DNA of 64,000 nt from contig NZ_CALUMA010000029.1 of assembly GCF_944321625.1 (NCBI RefSeq), forward strand, positions 1 to 64,000. Direction: 5' to 3'. The notes beneath the pieces are model-generated. The model searched no databases and was not told the DNA's origin. It worked only from the letters and a program-made list of their open reading frames with translations. Positions 1 to 8,775 of the stretch are shown here, piece by piece. This DNA is from an uncultured Slackia sp. (lineage in GTDB: Bacteria > Actinomycetota > Coriobacteriia > Coriobacteriales > Eggerthellaceae). The position numbers and the translations under genes are program-made. The stretch's first letter is position 1; each line of letters begins with the position of its first letter.

Positions 1-109
1 CATTCGACCAACCCTGTCTGTAGGACGTGGAAACGAGACAAAGTGACTGACCCCTTTTCTCATGCGGTGCGACGTTGAACGATTCTGGCGACAGGAGCCG
101 ACAGGACCG

Positions 110-1951
110 CTACTCGACCGTGACGCTTTTCGCGAGGTTGCGCGGCTGGTCGACGTCGCATCCGCGCAAAAGTGCGATAGCGCGGGCGAACAGCTGCAAG
201 GGAACGCTTGCGGTAATGGGCGTGAAACAGTCGCGCACTTTGGGAACGTAGATGACATGCCGGGCGATCTTTTTGATCTCTTCGTCCCCTTCCGTCGCAA
301 TGGCGACGATGAGCGCACCGCGGGCTTCGCACTCCTTCAAGTTCGAGACCAGCTTGTCGTACACAGGGCTTTCGGTCGCCACGGCAATGACCGGGAAACC
401 GTCGTCGATCAGCGCAATGGGCCCATGCTTCATTTCGCCGGCAGCATAAGCCTCGGCATGCAGGTAGCTGATCTCTTTGAGCTTGAGCGCTCCCTCGTAG
501 CAGATGGTTGAGCCGATGCCACGTCCGATGAACAGGGCGTTCTGCGCATCCTTGCAGGCGAGCGCCGCCTCTTCGATGGCGCTTGTGTCAGCCAGAATCT
601 GCTCGATTTGCTGGGCGGTGTCAGCCATCTCGCGGAACAGCATGCGAATCTGCGCCGTGGTGAGACCGCCGCGCAGCTGGCCCAGAAGCATCGCCAGAAG
701 CGTGAGCGCCGCCACCTGGCCCAAGAAACTCTTGGTAGCCGCCACGGCGATTTCCTTATTGGCCTTGATGTAAATCACGCCGTCGCTCTCGCGCGCCACG
801 GGGCTGCCCACTACGTTGGTGATGCCGAACACCTTGGCGCCCTTGATGCGCGCGTCGCGGATGGCGGCAAGCGTGTCGGCCGTCTCGCCCGACTGTGACA
901 CGGCCACCACCAGGGTGGACGGCGTGACGATGGGGTTGCGATAGCGGAACTCGCTGGCAACCTCCACCTCGCAGGGGATACGGCTCCACGCCTCGATGAG
1001 GTTCTTTGCGATGAGCCCGGCGTGGTAGCTGGTGCCGCAAGCGATGATGTACACGCGGTCGATGGCGGCAAGCTCGTCGTAGTTGAGCGCCAGCTCGTCG
1101 AACTGCAGATGCCCGTTCACCATGCGGCCGGCCAGCGTGTCGCGGATGGTGCGGGGCTCCTCGTAGATTTCCTTCAGCATGAAGTCGGGGAAGCCGCCCT
1201 TCTCGGCGGCGTCGATATCCCAGTCCACATGCGTGACCTCGGGCTGGATGGCGTTTCCCTCCATGTCCACGTACTCAATGGACGTCTCGCCCGTGGCAGC
1301 GTCGCAGGTCAGCTTGGCGAAAGTGTCGTCCTCGAGCACCACTACATCGCGCGTCTCGTCGATGAGCGCCACGATGTCGCTGGCCACGAGCGCCCCGGTT
1401 TTGCCCTGGCCCACCACGATGGGCGAATCCTTGCGGGCGCACACGATCACGCCGGGCTCGGACTCGCAGATGGCAGCGATGGCATACGCACCGGCAAGGC
1501 GATTGCACGCCGCGCGCACGGCGGTCAGCAGGTCGCCGTCATAGGCCTCCTCGATCAGGTGCGCCGCCACCTCGGTGTCGGTTTCGCTGGAGAACACGTG
1601 GCCACGGCCCTCCAGCTCCTCGCGCAGACTGGCGAAGTTCTCGATGATGCCGTTGTGCACCACGACGATATGGTTTGCGCAGGCGGTGTGCGGGTGCGCG
1701 TTGCGCTCGCTCGGTTTGCCGTGGGTGGCCCAGCGCGTGTGCCCGATGCCGCACGTGCCCTCGATGCTCATGGAGTCCACCATGTTCGCGAGCGCGGCAA
1801 CCTTGCCCACCTTATGCTTGACGTTGATGCCCTCGGCGGTTTGCACGGCGATACCCGCCGAGTCGTAGCCGCGGTATTCCATGCGCTTGAGTCCACGCAG
1901 CAAGATATCTTTCACCTGGAGCGTTCCGGTGTATCCGACGATTCCGCACAT
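110..1951 (-). CDS. glmS: Glutamine-fructose-6-phosphate aminotransferase (isomerizing)
   Basis: Makes glucosamine-6-phosphate from fructose-6-phosphate and glutamine, the first committed step to UDP-GlcNAc and peptidoglycan, in the cytoplasm. The 613-aa protein begins MCGIVGYTG, with the catalytic N-terminal Cys of class II glutamine amidotransferases exposed after Met removal. TRWATHGKPS follows in the glutaminase domain. Two SIS isomerase domains fill the C-terminal half (CGTSYHAG, SQSGETADT) and it ends in the characteristic LAKSVTVE. The start was set at 1951, not at an upstream in-frame codon, because Cys must be residue 2 and GGGAGGG lies just upstream. It stands alone. No glmS ribozyme core was recognised in the leader. 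Confidence 0.97.
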   Translation of the reverse strand: MCGIVGYTGTLQVKDILLRGLKRMEYRGYDSAGIAVQTAEGINVKHKVGKVAALANMVDSMSIEGTCGIGHTRWATHGKPSERNAHPHTACANHIVVVHNGIIENFASLREELEGRGHVFSSETDTEVAAHLIEEAYDGDLLTAVRAACNRLAGAYAIAAICESEPGVIVCARKDSPIVVGQGKTGALVASDIVALIDETRDVVVLEDDTFAKLTCDAATGETSIEYVDMEGNAIQPEVTHVDWDIDAAEKGGFPDFMLKEIYEEPRTIRDTLAGRMVNGHLQFDELALNYDELAAIDRVYIIACGTSYHAGLIAKNLIEAWSRIPCEVEVASEFRYRNPIVTPSTLVVAVSQSGETADTLAAIRDARIKGAKVFGITNVVGSPVARESDGVIYIKANKEIAVAATKSFLGQVAALTLLAMLLGQLRGGLTTAQIRMLFREMADTAQQIEQILADTSAIEEAALACKDAQNALFIGRGIGSTICYEGALKLKEISYLHAEAYAAGEMKHGPIALIDDGFPVIAVATESPVYDKLVSNLKECEARGALIVAIATEGDEEIKKIARHVIYVPKVRDCFTPITASVPLQLFARAIALLRGCDVDQPRNLAKSVTVE

Positions 1952-2448
1952 GTTCGCACCCTCCCTATCGTTCAAAGCGTGCATGCCTTATTCGGCTCCC
2001 TGGGTTCGCCCAAGACGAACACCGAGCGCGTGCGCGACCAGCATCAGAAAGCAGCGAACCAAAAACCCGTGAATTGTATCGCTGCTATATAAAGGGAGAG
2101 TTAACGGCGCGCCGGACGGTACGCACACGCGCCTAACAGGTAGGTCGGAGGCGCGATTGACGCGTTTTGACGCCCCGATATGGCCTCTAATACTAGGCGA
2201 TTCCGAAAATCGGTCTAAAAATCGAGAATCTTTGTGGCTCTCGGCGTCAAAACAAGGGATTAGGCGGCCTTGCGCCAACATAATCCCAGGTGAGTTTTTT
2301 CTTCGAAGCCCGCGAACGGCAAAATCGCCCCAATGGGCACAAAGATTCTCGATTTTTTGACCGAAATTGAGATGTGCCCTGTAGAAAGACATCCATGGGG
2401 CACATTCCGCTAATTATTTGTTCCGATTATCCAGAAAATCGGCCACAG
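1952..2448. other. Intergenic region between glmS and the YhgE gene
   Basis: Holds the glmS upstream region and one 153-bp palindromic element (annotated separately). The open frames crossing it use the inverted-repeat sequence and have no convincing ribosome binding site. No other gene was seen. Confidence 0.6.
2211..2363. repeat. Palindromic intergenic element, family A copy 1
   Basis: Inverted arms at 2211-2236 and 2338-2363 match at 25 of 26 positions (core ATCGAGAATCTTTGTG). A second copy with the same arm core and a similar interior (TCRAAACAAGG after the left arm) lies at 17798-17948. The size is close to 150 bp in both and no ORF is inside. It resembles a MITE or REP-type element, but the mobilising enzyme is unknown. 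Confidence 0.8.
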
Positions 2449-5223
2449 CTACACCGCACGGAGCGCTGGATGCAGGTCGGTCATGCGCACCATGCGTTTG
2501 CGCCATATAGCAAGCGCCGTGAGGGCGAAACATGCGACCAGAAACACCGCAAGCACGACCGCGCTGCTCAGCGCCACGTTGAATCCGATGCCCGTCATGA
2601 TTTGACGCATACCTTCGACCGCATACGTCATGGGAAGAATCGAGCAAAACGCCTGGAAGAGTCCACCCATGGTTTCAACAGGGAACACACCCGACACACA
2701 TGCCGCCTGCAGCATGAGCAAGACGATGGACGTAAGGCGACCGCCCAAGCCAAACGCCGCAGAGAGCAGCTGCGCGATGGCGGCAAACACCAACGCAACA
2801 AGCAGCCCAAACGCATAGAACTGCGGCACGTTTTCCACCTGCATGCCCAGCACGAACTGGAGCACCAGCATCATGATGACGGCCTGCGCCGCAGCGATCA
2901 GGGCAAAGGGGACGAAACCCGCGAACGCCGTCGCAACAGGATTGGCGCCCGACGCGGAGAGTCGCTTGTCGAACGGGCGCAGCGCGAAACTTGCAGCAAG
3001 GCAGCCAATCCACAGGCCGATTGCCAGGAAGTATGGCGCGAGGCCCGCGGCGAAGCTGTTCACATGCGTGTAATACGACTCGGAAAGCTCCACGGGCTCC
3101 GACATCATGTCGGCCTTGTCCTCGATTTCAGCCTTGGGCATGCGCAGACCCTCGGAGTCTTCGGAAAGCTGGTCGGCAAGCGACTGATTGCTTTCGGCCA
3201 CCATGGTCATGCCCTCGCCCATCTGGCCTGATGCCTGGGCGAGCGCGTCGGCTCCGCTCACGAGTGCACCCGTGCTGGATGCAACCGTGGAAATGCCCTG
3301 CGTGAACGCCGGCAGGCTTTGCGCCAAAACGCTCGCACCGCTCACGTAGGCCGAAACGCCCGTGGCAAGGCTCTGCGCGCCCTGGTCGAGTTGATCGATG
3401 CCCTCGGCGAGCGCAGGCGTGGCGGCCGCCAGGGCAGACGTGCCCAAAGACAGCGCCGAGGTGCCCTGCTGAGTGAGAGACAGCCCCTGGCCCAACGCAT
3501 CGATGCCCTGGGTCACGCCGCTGGATGCGGTAGAAACCAGGTCATTGGACTGCGAAATGCCCGACCCGATTGCTCGAGCGCCCTGCAGGCCGGCATCGAT
3601 GCCGTTAGCAGCGGCATAAAGCGTTTTGGTGCCGGACGAACTCGCATCGAGAAGCGGGGCGTCGGACGAGGTTCCAATCGTGTTCGACGAGACGCTTTCT
3701 ACCGCCTGCGCCGCCGCATCTATCTGCGTTGCAATGCCGGAGGAGGTCATGCCGGAAATGGCACTTGCCGCCGTTGATGCAGCACTGGCATTTGCGGATG
3801 CGGAAGTAAGATTATCGGCTGCCGTAGCGAGCGATGCGCTTGCGTTGCCGAGATCGCCAGATGCATCGTTAAGCGAGTCGATTGCGGCGGAAACCGTAGT
3901 AGCATCCGCTTCGCTCAGCGTTCCACTTTGCAAAAGCGCATTGAGCGTAGCCTGCGCATCGGCGATATTTGCCTGGGCATCGACCTCATACTGCTGAGCC
4001 GTGCTAACCGCACCTTGCGCATCGGTCACATTGCCTGCAGCGGCGTTCGCGGCGTCAGACACTTCCGCCACCTGGCCCGCCACAGCCTGGTCGTCCTCGG
4101 CGGCGGCTGCCTGATCGGCCACTGCTCGCAAGTCGGCGGCAACACCGTCAAGCGCCTGCTTGGCGGAAGAAAGGCCCTCGTCGAGGGCGGCCGCGGCGTT
4201 GCCTTCGATAGACGCAAGACTCCCGTCAAGGCTCTCAAGCCCCGCGCCTGTCGCCTGGGAAAGCGACGTGACCGTTTGCGACGATGCCGCAAGCGTGGGA
4301 TTTTCCATATCGAGCGCCTGGTCGGAAGACCCAATGGAGTCGACCGTCGCCTTTAGTCCCTCATCAACCGCCTGAGCGCCCGAGGCAAGCTGCCCGGTCT
4401 GCTCGCCCAATGCGGACGTTTGGCTGGCCAGAGCGGACAAACCCGTCGCCATGCCCTGCGCACCCGCGTCGAGCACCGAACCGGTGGACCCAAGAGCGGC
4501 GGCGCCCTGGGCAATCGCATCGCCGCCCGACGCCAGCGTGCTCAAGCCGCTTTGCAGCGCGGCGGCACCCTGACCCATGCTTGAAATCCCCTCAGTAATG
4601 GCAGAATTGCCCTCCATCACGGTTTCCATGCCTTGGGCAAGCTGCTCGGCGCCGGCGGACGACTCCTCCATGCTCTCGCCCGCGTCGCTCGAACGCGTGA
4701 GCATGGTGTTCCAATATTGGCGCGTCACGGAATTGGTCACCTGGGTCTGAATGGACTGCCACACGCTGCGGCCCATTTGGCTGGCAGCGGCGTTCTTGGA
4801 TTCGTTGTATTCGATGCCCAGGTCAGCCGCCTTGGGCTCGCCGGTGTCGGCCGATGCGATCTTCTCGGAGAAATCGGACGGAATGGTGCACACCATGTAG
4901 TACGCGCCCGACTCCATGCCCGCCTGCGCTTCGTCGGCGCTCACGAAACTCCACTTCAGACCGTCGGTGCGCGCCGCCACATCGTCGCACACCTCCTCGC
5001 CCACGTTGCGCTCTTCGCCGTTGATGGTGGCGCCCTCGTCCTCATTGACGATGGCGACCGGCACGGCCTCAAGCGACTTGTACGGGTCGGCGAGCGAGCC
5101 AAGATAGAACGCAGCGCACAAGCACGGTATCACGAGAAGCGCGACAAGCAGGGCTTTCATGCCCCCGCTCCCTGCGATGTTCTTCAATTCTAAGCCGGCG
5201 AAGCGAAATCCTCCGAATGCCAT
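2449..5223 (-). CDS. YhgE/Pip domain membrane protein
   Basis: A 924-aa membrane protein of the YhgE/Pip (phage infection protein) family. It has an N-terminal TM helix at about residues 24-43, then the family motif VAIVNEDEGA after the first helix. A very long Ala/Gly/Ser/Leu-rich extracellular stalk with repeated LA.G...L heptad-like units spans about 180-690, and a C-terminal block of five to six TM helices of the ABC-2 permease type follows at about 720-910. The start at 5223 follows GGAGGAAG. An ABC-type ATPase gene lies just upstream in the same direction (123-bp gap), so the two probably form one exporter-like system. The substrate is unknown. Pip homologues were first named as phage receptors, but their general role is unclear. 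Confidence 0.85.
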   Translation of the reverse strand: MAFGGFRFAGLELKNIAGSGGMKALLVALLVIPCLCAAFYLGSLADPYKSLEAVPVAIVNEDEGATINGEERNVGEEVCDDVAARTDGLKWSFVSADEAQAGMESGAYYMVCTIPSDFSEKIASADTGEPKAADLGIEYNESKNAAASQMGRSVWQSIQTQVTNSVTRQYWNTMLTRSSDAGESMEESSAGAEQLAQGMETVMEGNSAITEGISSMGQGAAALQSGLSTLASGGDAIAQGAAALGSTGSVLDAGAQGMATGLSALASQTSALGEQTGQLASGAQAVDEGLKATVDSIGSSDQALDMENPTLAASSQTVTSLSQATGAGLESLDGSLASIEGNAAAALDEGLSSAKQALDGVAADLRAVADQAAAAEDDQAVAGQVAEVSDAANAAAGNVTDAQGAVSTAQQYEVDAQANIADAQATLNALLQSGTLSEADATTVSAAIDSLNDASGDLGNASASLATAADNLTSASANASAASTAASAISGMTSSGIATQIDAAAQAVESVSSNTIGTSSDAPLLDASSSGTKTLYAAANGIDAGLQGARAIGSGISQSNDLVSTASSGVTQGIDALGQGLSLTQQGTSALSLGTSALAAATPALAEGIDQLDQGAQSLATGVSAYVSGASVLAQSLPAFTQGISTVASSTGALVSGADALAQASGQMGEGMTMVAESNQSLADQLSEDSEGLRMPKAEIEDKADMMSEPVELSESYYTHVNSFAAGLAPYFLAIGLWIGCLAASFALRPFDKRLSASGANPVATAFAGFVPFALIAAAQAVIMMLVLQFVLGMQVENVPQFYAFGLLVALVFAAIAQLLSAAFGLGGRLTSIVLLMLQAACVSGVFPVETMGGLFQAFCSILPMTYAVEGMRQIMTGIGFNVALSSAVVLAVFLVACFALTALAIWRKRMVRMTDLHPALRAV

Positions 5224-5346
5224 GCTCTTCCTCCGTAATGCGAAATGCCCTGGGAACATTTATTTCACTAGGTGAGGCCGCCCAACGCGACCCGCTCGCC
5301 CCACTCGTCCGCGCAAAGCGAATCGGCTCGGACGAATTTGTTCTTA

Positions 5347-6021
5347 CTAGCTCAACTCGTATATGCAATCGGCGGCCTGCGCCAGATCGCGATCGGCGCA
5401 TGCGGCCATGACGGCGATGCCGCGTTCATGGGCGATGCGCGACAAGCGCTCCATCAGGCGCGCGGACTGCCGCGCGGTCAGGCCGGTTTCCACATCGTCC
5501 ACCGCCAAGGCCTCGGGGTCGCCCGCCATGCCCAAAGCGATGCCCAGCAACACCAGCCGTTCACGCGGAAGGTCGCCCACGCTCATGCGAGACAAATCTT
5601 CGATGCCCCACTCGCGCAGATACGCTTCCACGTCGTCTTGCTTGGAAGGCTTGCCGAACAGCGAAAGCTCCGCCGCAACGGTTGCCGCGACGGTCAGATT
5701 TTCGCGCAAATCGTTCACGCCCGCCACAAGCCCCAGGCCGATGCGGCGTTGCACGCGGCGCGCGCCTTTAGGCATGCGTTCGCCCAGAATGGTGAGTTCG
5801 CCCTGATTGTGCGCCATGCGAGCCGCCAGCGTGAGAAGCAACGCCGTCTTGCCGCTGCCATCGCGGCCGCGCAACGCCGTAAGCTCGCCCTTGCGCACCG
5901 TGCACGTCATGCCGGCGTAAGGGCATCCTTGCGACGTGCGCAAACCGATCTCGCGCGCCTGCGCGTATACCATATCGGCCGAAAGGGCCTCATTCAAAGC
6001 AGTTTCTTCGGCTTCCACCAT
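5347..6021 (-). CDS. ABC-type ATPase partner of the YhgE protein (degenerate)
   Basis: A 224-aa ATP-binding cassette protein. Walker A GRDGSGKT is at residues 52-59. The signature region reads SVGDLPRER in place of LSGGQ, and the Walker B region reads LAVDD, with Asp where the catalytic Glu is usual. The fold is therefore recognisable but both key motifs are weakened, suggesting slow or regulatory ATP hydrolysis. The start at 6021 has AAGGA seven bases upstream; a TTG 15 bases further upstream is less likely. It precedes the YhgE/Pip gene on the same strand and probably energises it. Confidence 0.8.
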   Translation of the reverse strand: MVEAEETALNEALSADMVYAQAREIGLRTSQGCPYAGMTCTVRKGELTALRGRDGSGKTALLLTLAARMAHNQGELTILGERMPKGARRVQRRIGLGLVAGVNDLRENLTVAATVAAELSLFGKPSKQDDVEAYLREWGIEDLSRMSVGDLPRERLVLLGIALGMAGDPEALAVDDVETGLTARQSARLMERLSRIAHERGIAVMAACADRDLAQAADCIYELS

Positions 6022-6420
6022 GCGTATCCTTCTCAAACATGCGCGTTTGTTTCCCTCGAATCACGCAATGGTACCACCTGACCCAATTGTGCGAGGTTGC
6101 CGATAGGCAATCCCTCCATTTTGTTTCCAAGCTGGAAAACGCGAGGGAACGCAAAAGAGCCGTCGCGCATGGCACCGTCGCACCTCACCCTCAGGCATTT
6201 GGGCATATAGAATCTCCTGTTTCCAGCCTTGGGCATTGGGCGCATGGAGCCTCCTGATAAAACCTCCTGGCAAGAAACAGGAGGCGATTCGCAGCCGGCG
6301 GCCTTTTCTCGCGCAAAACAAAACCGCCCGCACAACGAAGGCGCGGGCGGAAGCGATGCTCTTTACTGGGCGGCAGCCAAAAGACGTAATGCCGTTTGGC
6401 GATTGCCGGCGAATGTGATG
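6022..6420. other. Intergenic region between ferritin and ABC ATPase genes
   Basis: Contains the ferritin terminator at 6314-6350. A weak inverted pair (CTCCTGTTT / AAACAGGAG) is visible at about 6212-6285, with the Cys-free, unassigned stretch 6040-6210 beside it. No gene with a ribosome binding site was seen. Confidence 0.5.
6314..6350 (-). terminator. Rho-independent terminator of the ferritin gene
   Basis: On the minus strand a GC-rich hairpin (CCGCCCGC arms with a short loop) is followed by GGTTTTGTTTT. Confidence 0.85.
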
Positions 6421-6939
6421 TTATTCGGCGGTGGCCAGCGGGCTGGGCGTGGTGTACACGCGGGCGGCATACTCCTGGTCCAAGTCGTAGAGCGCCTTGG
6501 CGTCGGAGCCGAACAGCTTCATCTTGGTGATCATGGTGTCAGCGGTGTCTTCCTCCTCCATCTGCTCCTCGATGAACCAATCCAGGAACTTCATGGTGCG
6601 GTAATCCTTGGCCTCGGCGGCGGCGGAGTAGATGTCGTTGATCAGCGAGGTCACGTACTTCTCATGCTCCAGGCCGGCCTCAAGCGGCTCCAGGAAGTTG
6701 GAGAAGGTCTTGTCGGGCTGCGCGATGGCGGAAAGCTTCACCTTCACACCGTTGTCATGCAGGTAATTGCGGAAGATCAGCGCATGGTCGCGCTCCTCGG
6801 CGGCCTGAATCTCGTAGAAGTTGGCGTAGCCCTCCAGGCCCTCCTCCTCGTAGTAATCGGCGAAGGACAGGTACAGGTAGGCGCTGTACAGCTCGGCGTT
6901 GATCTGGGCGTTGATAAGCTCGTAGACTTTCTGATCCAT
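6421..6939 (-). CDS. ftnA: Bacterial ferritin (non-heme)
   Basis: A 172-aa ferritin that stores iron as a mineral in a 24-subunit cytoplasmic cage. The four-helix ferroxidase residues are present at the usual spacing: E16, E49 and H52 in AEERDHA, E93, and Q126 in EEQMEEE. Length matches the FtnA family. AGGAGGAG precedes the ATG at 6939. A Fur/DtxR-like palindrome lies about 75 bp upstream, consistent with iron control. It sits alone next to a membrane LuxR gene with its own terminator downstream. Confidence 0.95.
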   Translation of the reverse strand: MDQKVYELINAQINAELYSAYLYLSFADYYEEEGLEGYANFYEIQAAEERDHALIFRNYLHDNGVKVKLSAIAQPDKTFSNFLEPLEAGLEHEKYVTSLINDIYSAAAEAKDYRTMKFLDWFIEEQMEEEDTADTMITKMKLFGSDAKALYDLDQEYAARVYTTPSPLATAE

Positions 6940-7010
6940 GGTGATTCTCCTCCTGTGTTAAAGCGGAATCGTTTGCGTGGCCCCATTGTACGACGCATCG
7001 TGCTCTTTCT

Positions 7011-7031
7011 TATTGAGAATGAGTATCAATA
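7011..7031. promoter_or_regulatory. Fur/DtxR-like operator upstream of ferritin
   Basis: A 21-bp imperfect palindrome with outer arms TATTGA and TCAATA and an AT-rich centre that resembles Fur boxes. It lies between the ferritin start and the 3' end of the LuxR gene, so ferritin is the only plausible target. Confidence 0.55.
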
Positions 7032-7064
7032 AGCAAAACGACATGGTTTCGTCATGATGAGAAC

Positions 7065-8519
7065 TTATTGGGCTCCAAATTGCTCAATGGCGTCAATGAG
7101 TCCTTGGCGGCCTTCCGACACTTCCATCTTGTCATATATATGGCGCACATGAGTTTGCGCCGTACTTTTGGAAATGCACAGAGCTTCACATATATAAGGA
7201 ATACTGCGCCCCTTTGCCAGCATTACTAGCACCTCAGTCTCACGCGGAGAAAGCGAGAAATGACGGGCAATCTCTTGGAATTTCAAAGCCTCAGCGGGAC
7301 GTTCGTCCAAAAAATAATGTCCGCCCATTTCGCGTGTCTCATGCGCCAAATCGTAGCGTTTGGCCATACCCCACTGCATAACCACCACAACAAACAGGCC
7401 GCAGATGCTCAGCGCGCTGACATAATCTATCGGCATTATCGGCCGGATGGCTAGAAGCGCTGCCGACAGGGCCTCCCCAATGAGCGCCCCCGTGACAACA
7501 AGCAGCATGCCCCATGCACACACCTGAGAGGCATTGGCTCCGCGCTCCTGCGAAATATTACCCATGACTATCACGAAATACACCATGAAGCTTCCAAAGC
7601 CAGCGAACGCAAGCGCCAGACAGCCCATACGCCATATCTCGCTTGCAAAAGGCAAGAGCAACAGTGACACTGCTACCACGATAGCCGAGGGGCGAACCGC
7701 AATGAGAGGATTCGTCCTTCCCGACCCAAACATCATCACCAGCGTGATGATGGCCTCCAGAACAAAAAGTGCCGCCACATGAATCATGCCGGGCGCAGCA
7801 GCGGAAACCCACTGGGCTTCTTGCTCGGGAAGAGCGTGCCCGCACAGCACAAAAAGCACGCCGAACAAGATCGCCGAAGAAGCAAGCTCCGCCTCGAACG
7901 GAAAAGTCGACACCTTCTCTTGAACCGGAGACTCACGCACCGCATCTTCGCCATCAGCAGCAAAAGCGAACGCTGCGGATAGTGCAGGAAGGCATCCGCC
8001 CACGAAAAGCGCAAAAGGTTGAGGGATGATAGCGATGGCCCCATATATCACACAACCAGCCATCACGCCTCCGGCCAAAATGAATACGCGCTCACGAAGC
8101 AACACGGCCGAGACGCGGCATGCCCATATACAGCACAATAAAACAAGCGCCACTGCCGTCATGATTGCCGAAACAACATCAAACATCAAAGCATGGGCAT
8201 ATTCGGAAATAAGCACGCCGAATAAACCGCATACCCCGCAGCAAACCGCCATGGCAAAGGAATGCGAGCGGGCGCTCAAAACCCACTGCCCAACCCGAGG
8301 CACAAACGCAATCGCCGCAAACATGCACGCGACGCCGACACACACAAGGAGTCGCCATGAGAGATATTCCCCCGCAAGCGTTGGCGTACGGGAAAATACA
8401 GGCGATATGGCAAGCAACAATAACCACGCAGAAAGTAAAGCGACCCCGAGCGGCGCATAAATGTGCACGCCCCGAAGCATCTTCTTAAGTCGCACCGGAG
8501 GCATAAGATTTATTGCCAT
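7065..8519 (-). CDS. Membrane-spanning LuxR-family regulator
   Basis: A 484-aa protein with about 12 hydrophobic segments over the first 390 residues (MFS-like topology) and a C-terminal GerE/LuxR DNA-binding helix-turn-helix from about 415 (LSPRETEVLVMLAKGRS, then KSTAQTHVRHIYDKM). This build is typical of Coriobacteriia, where many copies lie next to Tat-exported flavin reductases. The neighbour divergent from it, starting at 8776, is such a reductase, so control of that gene is inferred, perhaps in response to its substrate. The start at 8519 has GAGGGGA upstream at a rather long spacing. Confidence 0.85.
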   Translation of the reverse strand: MAINLMPPVRLKKMLRGVHIYAPLGVALLSAWLLLLAISPVFSRTPTLAGEYLSWRLLVCVGVACMFAAIAFVPRVGQWVLSARSHSFAMAVCCGVCGLFGVLISEYAHALMFDVVSAIMTAVALVLLCCIWACRVSAVLLRERVFILAGGVMAGCVIYGAIAIIPQPFALFVGGCLPALSAAFAFAADGEDAVRESPVQEKVSTFPFEAELASSAILFGVLFVLCGHALPEQEAQWVSAAAPGMIHVAALFVLEAIITLVMMFGSGRTNPLIAVRPSAIVVAVSLLLLPFASEIWRMGCLALAFAGFGSFMVYFVIVMGNISQERGANASQVCAWGMLLVVTGALIGEALSAALLAIRPIMPIDYVSALSICGLFVVVVMQWGMAKRYDLAHETREMGGHYFLDERPAEALKFQEIARHFSLSPRETEVLVMLAKGRSIPYICEALCISKSTAQTHVRHIYDKMEVSEGRQGLIDAIEQFGAQ

Positions 8520-8775
8520 AAAGAATGTTTCCCCTCGTCAGAAGGCATCGTGCGTTTTTACCGATACCCCATATCCCCACAATACATGCATTATACCGAT
8601 TGTGCATAGACAGAGCAGACGGCAATCTGAGGTCACCCGATGCGAAGCGCTCACGAAGTTTTGGTTGATGCGGCATGCGCTTGCGACATGGCACGCAACG
8701 TATCCAAAACGAACGCCAGAACGGAAATTACTAAGCGCAGGACATCGATGCAACGCAAGGAAGAAAGGGAGAATC

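Noticed and set aside
1952-2210. glmS ribozyme
   Set aside because: The conserved ribozyme core and its position next to the ribosome binding site could not be found in the glmS leader.
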